From: Dryocosmus kuriphilus
Lineage: Eukaryota; Arthropoda; Insecta; Hymenoptera; Cynipidae
Direction of reading: 5' to 3'
Assembly (NCBI GenBank): GCA_038277395.1
Contig: CM076197.1
Coordinates: forward strand, 72,883,348-72,947,347
Length of the DNA stretch: 64,000 bases
Below, one piece after another: positions 37,101 through 48,410 of the stretch (within the stretch, counting starts at the first letter, position 1; every line of letters begins with the position of its first letter). The notes under the pieces were generated by a model. The model saw only the letters and a list, made by a program, of their open reading frames with translations, was not told the origin of the DNA and ran no database searches. Made by a program: the position numbers and the translations under genes.

Positions 37101-38166
37101 TTTTACAGTGTACATTTTTTTGCTCTAATTTCGATGCTTTTACACAATTTTAGAAGATATTATCAATTTTAATCCAAAATTACTATTTTAAATATTTATT
37201 GTGTTGTATTGTGAAAACAAATTTTCACCAAGGTACGTCTTAAAACGAAAAAAATTGTAAATTGTAGAATCGTGATTGTAAATCTTACAATGTGCATTTT
37301 TCTGCGCATAAAAAAATTTAAGAAGATTTTTTTATTTCTACAATAAGGTTTTAATCTCAAGAAATAATTTAACTATCGAATAATGAAGCACAAGTTTTTA
37401 CTGAAATTTTTCAACCCCCAAGATCTAATTATTTAAACAAGAGAGAACTATTTTAAAAAAAAATTTTCGTCTTATTAAATAATTCTGCGTTTTATAATTC
37501 TATATTTATTTAGTATCATAATAGGGGCATATACAGTTTATTAAGACTGAGGAGGTTGTTTAATTGAAAAATATATATTTAGTCTGCGTTATATAGAAAG
37601 AAATTCTACAGCTACGCACCCTCTAAAATCGTAAAATACTTTTTGAAGACCCCCTGTTGGGATCTTAGATTGAGTAAATCCGGGCACCACCCGTTATAAT
37701 TATTAGATCTGGTATCGCTCGCCTAGAACGTAGGTAGAGAGCTTTTGCTGCGAGGGCGGTAAGAAGCATGGCTTTGGTGGACTGCCCCGGGACATAAGAA
37801 CCTGTGGGGTGGCGGAGACTGAAATAGGGGGTGGAAGGATGGAGGGTCGAGTGCGGTGGTTCGGGGAACTAAGTTGTATTGATCCCAGGCTGCAGGGGTG
37901 GAAAACCAGGCAGGGTTAGTACGTGTTCTTAATCGCCAAGTGACCGCCCTCCCACCTCCCTATTTCAGACCTCCTACCTTCAGACTCCCAACCCCCAACG
38001 GAGTTGCCAAAGGTTTCTCAGGAGGGGTGAAAGGAGCTTCTCTTCTCTTCTAACCACCCAAACCTTCCCTTCTCCCTTTTTTCGTCTACATCCCCAGCTT
38101 CACTAAATCGCCTTCTCTGCCGGCGCCATTCGAGCAAGCATTGTTTCAGGATTAGATATAAGAACA
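37101..38166. other. Unassigned; GC-rich block 37740-38130
   Basis: 37740-38130 is GC-rich and apparently single-copy, with no open frame of note. It could be a host regulatory or untranslated region. The rest is AT-rich. Confidence 0.25.
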
Positions 38167-38835
38167 GTTTATAATGTTTGCCGATTAAAGTGTTTACTCT
38201 TTCGATAATTCCAGAGTCCTTACTTTGTTTAAGATTAGAGGCTCTGGAGAAATTTATTTACACACTAAACTAGAATTAGTAATACTTACTTTAAAGTACG
38301 ATGATATACAAATTGAAGGGTGGCCTTTAAGGACGCAAGAAACTTTCTTACGATTTTTTAGGAGAGATAGAAAATGTTTGTACTTATTAAGATTTTTTAA
38401 ACAATGAAAAAACCTGCTAGTAAGTAAATTTGTTGCTATTATTACATAATTATAATTTATCGTAATTTATTGCGAAATAGTATATTGTGTAACAAGTGCG
38501 AGAAGTTGACTATTCCACGAGTGTCAAGTTTGTTGAACTTGACACAAATTTGTACGTACTTGTAGAATTTTGTAAAAGTGTCCGAAAAATAGCACAACTC
38601 CCTGATGGAAACGTATTTTCATAATAAATACAATGAAGTAAAAAATATCAAAAATGTCATTTTTTGACCATATTTTTAATCGCTTCTTTAATTTTGTTAA
38701 AATGTAAAAATTATTTCTATTATATATATTAAATTATTGTGTAAATACATTTCTCCAGAACCTTTAATCTTAAAGAAAATGAGGATTCTGGAATTATCGA
38801 AAGACTAAACACTTTAATCGGCAAACACTATAAAC
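38167..38835. mobile_element. 669-bp element with ~100-bp TIRs
   Basis: About 95-100 bp from 38167 (GTTTATAATGTTTGCCGATT onward, through TTCGATAATTCCAGA, to GAGAAATTTATTTAC) recurs inverted, ending at 38835. A short perfect hairpin, GTGTCAAGTTTGTTGAACTTGACAC in form (38521-38545), lies inside. The interior from about 38590 is related, inverted, to 42715-42870, so this element shares subterminal sequence with the one at 41675-42878. Confidence 0.75.
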
Positions 38836-41674
38836 CGTTAATTATATATAAATATACGTGCCAAATTCCTCTACTGTGAGATTAGCGTGTTGGAATACAG
38901 TATTCTGCACAGTTTTGCGTGCGAGATGTAAAACTGTGCGGGAATAGCACGTGCCTTTTTCATTCATGTGTTGCATTCTCACTGGGAGAATACTTAAATT
39001 TATCACGTTAATATTATTGTTTTTAATGAAAGGATTCGATATTAAAAGTTAAAATAATTAAACTTTTGCGAGATATTATTAAATAATTTATTGAAACAGG
39101 TATCGGGTTTTAGCAATCTACTTAGATTGGTCTCTTGTTGCTCGTTAATGATAGATTGTGCCGATCGTAACCGCGGTTGCGCTTGATCGAACTAGAACTG
39201 TCTGCTCGTTACAAGTATTGAAGTTCAAACACTAACTTCGTTTGCTCGTGCTAAATTGACTAATTCAGATCTATATTTTCGTATTGCAGATTTTACATCT
39301 TAAATTAATTGTCCATAATAAAATAAAAGATCTTAGAGGTTCTTGAAATTTAATAACTCACGTAATAGAGAATCGTGGTAAATTTCCGTATACGATTCAT
39401 AATATTTAGCACCATTCCTAAAGGGAAACAGGGAAACAATAATCGATTTCTCTGAAACACAAGTCGAATCGCTTTAGGAGTTTAAGCTTTTTGTTCATCT
39501 CGGACGTGAGGGTTGACCGGAGTTGAAATTTACGGGATTGGATTCCACCCATCTTTTTGTACTGTATCGTTAATTACGTACCGATAAGTTAGGAGGTTTT
39601 GCTCTAAATATAATTACTGTTCTGAAACTACTCTACTTGTGTAAAATTTTCTTGTTAAGCTGGAGTTAATAAGTAAATTGTTTTTACAAAAGTATTTTTC
39701 CATAATTTAAGGAGTAGCTTATAATACTTAAACAGAAGATGAATCAATAATTTTTAGGTAACGCTATAGTGAAAATTCTTAATGAAGACTTAACTCAGTA
39801 ATAATTTTCAGTTGATAAGTTCTGATTATTGTACCGATAATTAATAGGTGGATTATAAACGGTAAAATATTCAGAATAGATACTTATCATCATCATTTTT
39901 TTCCGAATTAAGAGTCCTTTTATATTCAGTGCTGAATCTAATCTTAACCTTAGTAGGCTCACTATTGAAGTAGTCCAAACACGCAGTAGAAACTTCACTA
40001 TTCTCTTGAACTTTAAGTCACATGTATCGACACTTAGAGAATTTATAGCTCGACAATTTACCTTTTATGCTGTCGTAAACTATAAAACGGAATCGTTTGC
40101 GACGGAAATAGCAAATTATTCAATTTAAAGTTTATCGATGTCGAACCTGAATGACCGACTTATTTCAATACAAAATCCAGTCGATTCAGCATCTAATTTG
40201 TACCAAATATATTTTTTAATTCCTCTCTGAATCTTTTTTCTCGGACTAATTTACATATATGCAATAATGATCTCATAAATATACTCTTTATTCAATTAAT
40301 ATACCATGTTATTCACACCGTTCCAACTTCTTAATTCCATTATTCAAAAGATATTTTTGCTGAATAACTGAGTATATTAAAGAATTGAAGATTAATTGAT
40401 ATCTGCTTGAGTCCCTTGATATTTAATTTTCTTCCTATTTTTTATTCTGTTGAAATTTCTCTTGTGAAAGGTTTCCTGTTTTCTAGGTTGCGAGAGAATC
40501 TTAATCGGCTGACGGAAATACACTGCAAGATGTATAATGCTCAGTAGGAAATGACGTCATCAGTCAGAGTAGCATTCGAGAGAATGCAATAGAGAGGGAG
40601 AGAGAAAAGCGATGAAATGAAGAGTGAGAGAGACGGAAACATGGTATTTGATGGGATGTAAGGAGGGGAGGGGATTTTCGTGAAATAGCGGTGGGCAGGT
40701 AGTCTCGGTTGAATTATGCTCGTATTTCCCTTCAACACATCCGATGATGTCCACGGCAATGTAACTGAAATGTATGAACGCTTTGCATCCACCTCGTTTG
40801 CATTTGCATCTGTTTACTCTAGAAACAAATTGCAAGTTATGTGAACGAAACGGGTCTCTCGAGGACCTGCCAGATGCGACGTATCGTTCTTAAACATGAG
40901 GTTTGACATTAAATCCTATTAGTAATTAAATCACAGTTCTTAAAATATGAAAAAATAGAAAAATTATATTTATTCTGCTTTGATTTTTCGAAGTGGAAGT
41001 CATATTTTACTAGAGGATTTTAACGTAAAATTTGACTTCAGGGAAGGTTTAGTATTTATTGATTTCTAGTTTTTTTTACTTACTTCACTTATTAGTAATG
41101 TTTTAAATATAAAGTGTTTTTTAAGGTGGAATACAAAATTCACGAATATTTTTTGATTAAGAAAGACAATTTAAATGTTTTGTTAATTTTACAGACACTG
41201 AAAATGGTCCATTTATCTAATTATAAGTTTCTCTTACTTCTTTCACAAGAAGTATTATTGTATAAATATATTTCTGAACTTAAAATGATTCATCCCAAAT
41301 TTTGCTCAGTACTTATATGTTTGTTTAAATTTTATACGGTGCATTATGATCTTAAAAATATGTACGATGTGTCTGACTACAAAGCTCTCTTACTACTTAT
41401 CGATCTATCAATTTTTTTGTACATAAATTACTGTACTTTAAAAGGTATCCCGTAAATTCTATGGGATGGAAGTAGTCCTCCAAGTGGAAATAGAAGATAA
41501 TAGTCAGGCGCTGAGGAGTATTTTCAGTAGTGACGGAAGTCTTTTGTGATCCATCAAAATTCTATTGTTTCTCATTAACCAACTTGAATAATTTCATAAC
41601 ATTCTACGCTCTACTTATTATAAAAAGTAATATTTCTTCATATTCTGGGTTTTCATTTTTACATACAGAAAAAG
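38836..41674. other. 2.8 kb without a supportable gene
   Basis: Mostly AT-rich. 40500-40880 is of mixed composition and includes a TGACGTCA palindrome at 40552-40559, but isolated 8-mers are not evidence of regulation. The 113-codon plus-strand frame at 41114-41455 is Leu/Phe/Tyr-rich, AT-driven and without domains. Confidence 0.25.
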
Positions 41675-42878
41675 GTTCCCTGGTGGAAATGTATTTCCAC
41701 AATAAAATAAAATAAATTATAATAATGTACAATAATGTTCAAAATGGTTTATTTGTACAATTTAGTTCAAATAATAACAAAATTCTGTTTTATTGTAGAA
41801 TTTTTTTGGGATCAACTTTTCAAAACATCATTTACAAATTCCAACTTGTTATTGTTCCCATGAGTTACTTTTTTCGGCCAAACAAAGAAAAAATATTTTA
41901 TGGGCATTTATAAATTTTTTCTTTAAAAAAACGACTTTTTTAATATTTGTTTGGCTTTACACATCTTTTTTTAAACCCAACACATTGAGAGAATAATTTT
42001 TTTTTAGAAATTTAGATATATTTTTCCCTATGGGTTACCTAGAAATAACACTTTAAAATTATGTAAGAGACAGTTTTTGTTGTCATGGAAAATCTCAATT
42101 TGAAAAATAAATAAAGAATAAATTTAAAAATAAATAAAAACGTCTAAAACTAAACTTAGAACTTGAAACGAATTTCGATCAATATGAATAAGACATTGGT
42201 GGAAATTTTGTTACCTACTGTTCTCTCCCTTTCCAAATCCGCCCATCTATTTTTTGAAGTCCTGTAACTTTTAAAGTACTTCCATCGAACCAATATTTTA
42301 AAATTATTAAAAAAAAATGATTAAAGTTTAAAGTGTCAATAAAGAAATTCCTTTCACATTTTTTATTCAGAATCTAAAAGAAAACTCCAGGAGTAATGGA
42401 AAGTCCAAATTTTGTAGTAGCGTTTTCAAACGTTTATTCTCTTTTTTGTAACTTCTAACGATTTTAAACGATTTACAAAAAAGCAATAGAAAAAATCTAC
42501 TACCTAATCTAAGTCTACTATTTACAATAAAGTAAAATATGTGATGATGATTGTAATTTTATTAAAATATGTAATTACTTGTAAAATTTTGTAAAAATGC
42601 TCAAATAATAATGAAAAATGTCGTTTATTGTGGAATCATTTTTGTAATTTCCAGGTTTTTAGAGAAAAATTGTTAAAAATCTTACAAAATTGCAATACAG
42701 TTCTCCTAGAACCTTTGCTTGAATTTTGAAATTTTTACAAAATTAAACAAGCGATTACAAGTTTGGTCAAAAATGACAATTTTCACATCTTTTTACTTTA
42801 TTGTAATTTCACATTATACTACTTTATTCTAATATATTTTATTTTATTGTGAAAGTACATTTCCACCAGCGAATTTTC
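41675..42878. mobile_element. ~1.2 kb TIR element, CTGGTGGAAATGTA ends
   Basis: The left end CTGGTGGAAATGTATTTCCA followed by CAATAAAATAAAAT is inverted at 42830-42872 (reading CTGGTGGAAATGTACTTTCA in reverse complement). The interior is AT-rich with weak further symmetry (GTAAAATTTTGTAAAA-like words) and no coding frame. It is non-autonomous and of unknown superfamily. Confidence 0.65.
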
Positions 42879-43982
42879 ACTCATATTCTATTCATCCTTT
42901 TTCCGCTAGAAAATAGAATATTAAAATATACTCGAATTTATGTAGATTTTTTGCTGAAACTACGCTGATTGAATTCGATTATAGTACGAATTGTAATTTC
43001 ACTTTCTCCGGTTATCCACAATCCACCAGCATTCGATTCGGCCGCTCTCCCTGTTTTCTGTGAGCCGTGGCCGCATGCGCTCTAAAAAAAGCGCCGTAAC
43101 GCCCGGGGTTTCCACATCAAGACTCGGCTCCGTTCTCCAAGTTCTTGTCGTCGATAAAAAAGCTCCGTCGCTGGCAGCATCGAAGGTGTTATATTCGCAA
43201 ACTCCAACTCCTTTTCCTATTCGCCTTTGCGGTGGCGCGAGGTCAGACCGTTAAGTGCAGACAAAGGTCCGTGCCGGAAGTTAGCGTCTCCCGTTTCCCG
43301 TCTCTCGTTGCCCGAAGCTGGACGGAAGTCACCAGGAAAAAAGGCCAGCGAAATGAAGAATTCGCGAGTGCATCCGAGTGCTTCGTAAACTTGGTCGTGG
43401 TAGTCGTGGGCATGTGGTTGTGATAGTTCTCGCGAACAAATCTTCTCGCCGAAGGGTTGATTTTCATGGTAAGGGGGATGAGAGAGAGAAAGAGAGAGAG
43501 AGAGCGAAAGAGAGTAAGAGATAAAGAAGGAGGGAGAGAATACGAAGGCGAAACCACGCCTCTTATCTAAGGTTTCCCTACTTTTCCGAGCAGAACTGGG
43601 CTTCAACCCTCTCCTGCGGGGTAACCTAAGATTTTTCAACCCCTTCCGTATATCTCTTACCCCCACTCGAGAGTCTACGAACTCCTTCTTCTATCGATCC
43701 GGGACTAAGGGGCTGTTTCTTGCCGCCCGAAGTGTTCCTCTTCTCCACTTCATTCTCTTGTGCACGACTAAACTTCTTCCCCACTCTTTCTTTTTGTTTG
43801 TAAATAGCTCTCTGAATCTTTTTCTTTTTTAGTGAGATGAAATATGGAAACTACGTCACTTCCTGACGATCTCTTTTTCGGCAGGAAGAAACTGCTCATT
43901 TGGAGTTTATTGATGTTTTTTATGGATTATAGATTAGGGCGGGCCGAAAATAGCGAATTTTGTCCAATCAAATTCCGACTAT
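42879..43982. other. GC-richer block, possible host sequence, with GA microsatellite
   Basis: 43000-43760 is the most GC-rich non-repeat block in the window. A (GA)n tract lies at 43478-43515. Overlapping frames occur on both strands (43217-43666 minus, 149 codons; 43145-43423 plus), but the Ser-Leu run in the minus frame is the GA tract and no domain is recognised. The composition would fit a promoter/first-exon region; this is inference only. Confidence 0.3.
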
Positions 43983-45062
43983 GAAAAAGTTGCCTTAACT
44001 AATCAGGATAAATTAAAAATTATTTATTATTTTTTTGGTAAGTATTATACTCAGCCGCCGAAGTCACAAAGGTAACAAAATGGTTAAAAAACAGGTTTTC
44101 CTACTTTTCACCAAAATTTTTGAACTGATCATTTTTAAAAATTTTTTGTCAATAGAATAAGATAAAATAATTTTCTTTGTAATGTCAACCGTTTTTGAGT
44201 AAAACAGAAGAAAAATTTTCGCAGTTTTCGAAATTAATATGTGTTTTTAATACTATTTACTAAAGAAATATTTAACAAAATATATTTTAGTATTTTGAGC
44301 TCTTAATGGGCTATCGGGAGACTTTTAAGGAAAAAACCTTTTTTTAGAAATTTAATAGAATATTGATTCAGATGTTGTAGGTTTTTGATCAGTGTAGGAA
44401 AATATTATTCGATGTAAATTTTGTTGCAACGCTGATCATTTATTTCTATAACTAATTCTTCTAGCTTCCGCTCCTCTACGAAGTGCCTCTTCCGGAAATT
44501 AAATATACATAATATTTATCACCTCGAACCCTAGCTGTAAACATAATTAGAATTTCGATTTCTGGTATGAAGTTATAAGTTAAATAACAATTTGTAGAAA
44601 TATTACCTAACCTATAAAATACTATTAGAAAAACATAGTATTTTGAGATCCTAGAAACAGTGCGTTTATGAGAAACATTCGTAAAAGTTAATTAACGGTG
44701 AATCATATAAGAATAAGAGGCAGCAAACTTTTCACTTCCATCTGGTTATGCAAGTGCATTTTTAGTAGAATTTATTGTAATTTAAGGCCAACACTTCATG
44801 CTACAAGCGTAATGCAGGTGGAAGTGAACTGTTAAATAGAAGGCAACCAAACCTATACTCATATAAAACCGTAATGTGCAGGACAATTTGTTTTAAAATC
44901 TATAAAAGTGTTTAATTTTACAGATTAGTCGAAATGATAAGACTATATATCACTGATAAAATCATTATATTATTTACCATAATTTAAACTCAAGGGTAAT
45001 CTGGAAAAACAGGATCAGGTTTGATATTTTCGTGGATTGTATTTCGATGGTCGAAAAGATCC
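43983..45062. repeat. Left arm of a 5.7 kb inverted repeat
   Basis: 43983-44380 and 44985-45062 match, inverted, 49215-49659. Shared blocks are AAAGTTGCCTTAACTAA, TTTTTTTGGTAAGTATTATA, AATGTCAACCGTTTTTGAG and GTGGATTGTATTTCGATGGT. About 600 bp (44381-44984) in the left arm is absent from the right arm and is a later insertion. It contains a small palindrome at 44727-44830 around CACTTCCAYCTG. Confidence 0.8.
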
Positions 45063-45339
45063 TATTTATTATTATTATACCAACCATTAGGCTGTTTCCC
45101 TTTTGGGGTAAGCATAAACTCTCTAGTTTCTAGCCTCCTTTCATTACCCGGGATTAGAAAATTTGTATGGTTTTGGAGGGAAAGGAATGCGTATTGGAAG
45201 GTAGAGTTTTTAGATTGATCTCTAGCAATTACCCCTAGAGAACTGCTTCGCACAGTCATATAGGGAACAACACGCTTAACCTATAAACCATATTCACTAA
45301 GAAGATCCTTCCACCAGGACCCATGAATATCCAAAATCT

Positions 45340-45638
45340 TTCGTTTCAGTGAATCGTCACACATTTCTTATAGACAATTTTTCGCCACATATCTCTACCC
45401 TGACATACAACCTTTACTTCAACATTCGCTTCAGAGTCTCATTCACATATTCCCAAAATTCTTTCCTCGGTTTACCTCTCGGTGCGTGACCGTTCACTTT
45501 ACCGAGCTATACATGCTTCGTTAAACGTTCTTCAATCATTCTCTCAACATGATAAAACCATCTCAACAAATTTTTTTTTCTGTTATCCATCAGCATTTCT
45601 TCTACGGCACATTCCTTGAGAACTCACTCATTACCAAC
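45340..45638 (-). pseudogene. LINE ORF2 C-terminal remnant
   Basis: On the minus strand, in interrupted frames, the peptide words LLRWFYHVERMIEERLT and LGKVNGHAPRGKPRKEFWE appear. They match the C-terminal HVERM/RGRPRK block of non-LTR retrotransposon polyproteins that insect annotations often call craniofacial development protein 2-like or jockey-like. Stops and indels break the frame. It is the 3' continuation of the segments at 46177-46272, 46975-47290 and 47870-48200. Confidence 0.7.
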
Positions 45639-45650
45639 TTTATCTATTAG

Positions 45651-46164
45651 TCTATAATGTTCTGATGGTAGGTTTGTTGACCAGCGTTAGTTAATTATTT
45701 TGATGTTAATGGTTTTGATCTACTGGTCGTGAGTTAAAGCTCGACGAGCTAAATTATTTAGTTTGTGAAAAAATTCCCAGCGTAACTAGAGAGAATTTTT
45801 TCACAAGCTAAATAATTTAGCTCGTCAAGCTTTAACTCACGATCAGTAGATCAAAACCATTAACATCAAAATAATTAACGAACTCTGGTCAACAAACTTA
45901 ACATCAGAACATTATAGTCTACTATACATAAAGATTGGAACTCGCCTACAGGTTTGACATTTTCTCGAGATGTACCTGTTGCAGTTTGTGAAAAATTAAT
46001 CTCGTTTCTCCGTAGCTTAGTGGGTAGAGCACCAGACCGGCAGTCTGTAGACCTGGGTTGGATTCCCAGCGGAGCTAGAGAGAATTTTTTTCACAAACTA
46101 AATAATTTAACTCGTCGAGCTTTAACTCACGACCAGTAGATCAAAATCATTAACATAAAAATAA
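45651..46164 (+). mobile_element. SINE-2 cluster: head-to-head palindrome plus full copy
   Basis: The whole block is flanked by a 12-bp direct repeat, TTTATCTATTAG (45639-45650) and TTTATCGATTAG (46165-46176), within the LINE. 45651-45915 is a near-perfect palindrome with arms of about 125 bp. Its centre (TTCCCAGCGTAACTAGAG) is the end of the tRNA-like head of SINE-2, so two 3' parts point away from each other. 46006-46164 is a complete tRNA-headed copy in plus orientation with the same 3' part (AAACTAAATAATTTAACTCG). Confidence 0.8.
46006..46076 (+). ncRNA. tRNA-like head of SINE-2 (not a functional tRNA)
   Basis: A cloverleaf can be drawn: acceptor CTCCG/CGGAG (5 bp, outer two pairs lost), D stem GCTT/GAGC, anticodon stem CAGA/TCTG with loop CCGGCAG, and T stem CTGGG/CCCAG with a 7-base loop. 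A box TAGCTTAGTGGG (46013-46024) fits the consensus; the B box GGTTGGATTCC has one mismatch. Position 33 is C where functional tRNAs have U, and the 3' side runs directly into the SINE body. I therefore read it as a SINE promoter head of tRNA origin. Confidence 0.75.
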
Positions 46165-46176
46165 TTTATCGATTAG

Positions 46177-46272
46177 TGTTTTACCGCAAATATTCCGCAG
46201 GAAACGCATTCCAACTTCTACTACTTCTATCCTTTTCTTGTCATGTTCAAGACTCGCTACCATACAGCGCAG
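46177..46272 (-). pseudogene. LINE ORF2 remnant between two insertions
   Basis: On the minus strand the peptide words KRIEVVEVGMRFLRNICG, and LYGSES in another frame, match the stretch after the RT domain of the same LINE. It is cut off at 46273 by the CACAG-ended MITE and at 46177 by SINE-2, and continues on both sides of them. Confidence 0.7.
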
Positions 46273-46974
46273 CACAGAAAAAACAAAGATTAATTTTTAT
46301 CCCAATTTTAGAGTAAAGATTACCTGCAACAAAAATTATACCCAATGTGGGTAATCTTTACTCTGACATCTGGGGTAATATTCTGCCTTTACCCATGTGT
46401 GAGAGTAACTCTCAATACTTTCGCCTAAGGCATAGGTAACTTGACATTACTTGAAGTTGCCTGCTAGCAAGCAGCAACTCCTCCCATCTTTATATCAAAA
46501 CCACCAGTTTTGAAAATACATATGTTTAATCAAAACAAACTTCAAATTTCTTAAAAGTTGCCACGATCTTTTTAAAGTTAAATGACATTCTATGGGATAG
46601 GACGATGTAAAGTTTCCAACGGATATTTTCCAACAGAAAATTCTAAACGTCATTTCAGATAGATTACCTTTATCTGTTTTAAAAAAGTGATGATTAATTT
46701 GATATTGAGATCAAATAACTACAACACTTTTATGCTGTCAGGAATATAAATTTTCGTCTTTTTTTCCTTTTTAGTTTGTAAACGTAAGGTTTTGGATCGC
46801 CGGAAGAAGCGGTGGCAGTTCTCCCAACTCATAGTAATATTTAGTTTTTACCCATACCACCAGGTAACAAATGATAGTCAGTCCCTGCCGAGAGTAATGT
46901 TCACGTCTTAACCATACCAATAGGTAAGCATAGGAAATCATTTGCAACACTTTTTACCTTCTGTTTTTTCTGTG
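46273..46974. mobile_element. CACAG-ended TIR element, 702 bp, AG target duplication
   Basis: The ends are CACAGAAAAAAC and inverted GTTTTTTCTGTG. AG flanks both sides, as a 2-bp duplication. It shares words with the 202-bp copy at 32505 (AGAGTAAAGATT, GGGTAAT, ACAAAG next to the TIR). The insertion splits the LINE between its VLAPT and LYGSES segments. It is non-coding. Confidence 0.75.
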
Positions 46975-47290
46975 AGTAGGTGCAAGTACATAATTATATA
47001 TTGCGTTTGTACTTCTGTTAATGACTCCTACACGGTCTACAACCTTACTATCCTCGTTTATAAGTCTGGAAAATTCTCTATCTACCTTTCCGTCAGCAGT
47101 AAAAGCTCCCAAGATACACGAAATGATCAACTTGTTCAATTCCCTCTCCGTTTAGAGCAATATTACATACTACTTTCTTATCGCTTCTTTCGAACACGAT
47201 AATTTTTGCTTTACTTACGTTAATGCTGAAATCCACAGTTTCTGCCGTAAGTGCTTCATCGCCTGCAAGAGGCAAATCACAAACTTTCAC
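46975..47290 (-). pseudogene. LINE ORF2 RT/thumb remnant
   Basis: Minus-strand words INVSKAKIIVFERSD, VVCNIALNGEGIEQVDHF and VYLGSF, then in a second frame TADGKVDREFSRLIN, reproduce the order K(T/A)K-x-M-V-F ... FVYLGS ... DG-x-x-x-x-E-x-x-x-R-I seen downstream of the YADD box in this LINE type. A frameshift separates the two parts near 47120. Upstream sequence (47300-47860) that should hold the catalytic YADD box is not recognisable. Confidence 0.7.
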
Positions 47291-47869
47291 TGTTGCGCAT
47301 GAAAAAAAATGTATAGCTGAACTAACGATATTTATCCTTAATTTAGCCACAAATATCGTTGGAAATGAAACAAAGATATTGGCAAAATCTTGAAAAAAGG
47401 GCTTTTCATTATAATTTCTCTTGACTATTATTATCAATGTATCGGATTTTTAAATCGTTAAAACAAAGGTATCATAGGGAAGTCAAAATGTTGGAAGTCT
47501 GAATATAGCACTAATTAAATAAGAATAATGTTAACAGAGGTTTGAAATTTATAATTGATTTCCCAGTTTACGTTAAAAGTATAAAGATTAAAAAAAGGCT
47601 AATCGAAATAAAAATAAGTGGAATCAATAGCAGAATTTGTTTTTGAATTTTTGTATTGTTTAACAACTTGGATTCGAGCGCATACCATTTCCCCATACTT
47701 CTTACGAACCAGAAAGTTCAACTTGAAGTTTCAATTTTGCAAGACGTTTGAATCTAAAAAAAAAAATATATTCCAGTTTCGTTGATTTGATTTTTAGTAT
47801 TTTGTTGTCTGAACTATACATATTTTCCGTGCCAGGTCAGTATCTTCTTCGGCTAAGAGAGTTATTACC

Positions 47870-48200
47870 AGGGGGTACTAAGTGAGCTGATAGCTCTATA
47901 GTTAGTGCAATCACCCTTATCTCCTTTTCCTTACTAAAGTGGAACGATGATCGCCTTTCTCCAATCATTTGGAACTTCTCCATTCATAGCACACACGTTC
48001 GTCAACTCGCTCAACCATAAAAGCACATATTCGTCGCCATTTTTAATCATTTCAGACGTAATTCCATCTAAACCAGCAGCCTTACCATTCTTCAAATTCT
48101 TAATTACTGCTGAACAATCTAATTCCTACTTCGTCACTTTCAAAAGGATATTCTAATGTATCCTCTTCTTTATCGCACCCCCATACAATTTCTCGAAAAG
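47870..48200 (-). pseudogene. LINE reverse transcriptase N-terminal remnant
   Basis: The minus-strand frame reads NLKNGKAAGLDGITSEMIKN, then VCAMNGEVPNDWRKAIIVPL, then (after stops) GKGDKGDCTNYRAISSLSTP. These are the RT motifs 0-2 of non-LTR retrotransposons (LKNGKAAGxDGI, P-x-x-W, K-G-x-x-x-x-x-N-YR-x-IS). Stop codons interrupt it, for example within the KGKGD motif. It belongs to the same copy as the minus-strand fragments down to 45340. Confidence 0.8.
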
Positions 48201-48387
48201 ATCTCTCTTACATTGGTTCAAAATAAAGTAAATGGTAAAAATTATCAAAACAAAAGGTTTTTCTAATGTACTCATATCCTCTTCTTTGTCGCAGCCGTTA
48301 TGCTCCATAGCTTCACCTCCATACAATTTCTCGAAAAACGCTCTTCTATATTGGATCAAAGTAAAGTGAATGGTAAGAATTATCAAA
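48181..48387. repeat. 138-bp-spaced tandem duplication in LINE upstream region
   Basis: About 69 bp (CCATACAATTTCTCGAAAA ... GGTAAAAATTATCAAA) at 48181-48249 is repeated at 48319-48387. A related inverted stretch lies at about 49155-49230 next to the right arm of the large inverted repeat. Confidence 0.75.
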
Positions 48388-48410
48388 GTAACATTCGCGA
48401 AGAGCATATT

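Noticed and set aside
40552..40559. A CRE-like TGACGTCA regulatory site
   Set aside because: A single 8-mer match in 64 kb is expected by chance, and no neighbouring gene is identifiable.
41114..41455. A 113-codon membrane-protein-like ORF
   Set aside because: Its Leu/Phe/Tyr/Lys content is what AT-rich sequence encodes by chance. No homologous motif or plausible gene structure was found.
43217..43666. A 149-codon minus-strand gene in the GC-rich block
   Set aside because: It contains a Ser-Leu run encoded by the GA microsatellite and overlaps other equally long frames on both strands. No domain was recognised.
46006..46076. A tRNA gene (possible Ala-GGC)
   Set aside because: The acceptor stem has only five pairs, base 33 is C, and the 3' side continues into a repeat body that is also present nearby without an intact head. 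It is a SINE head.
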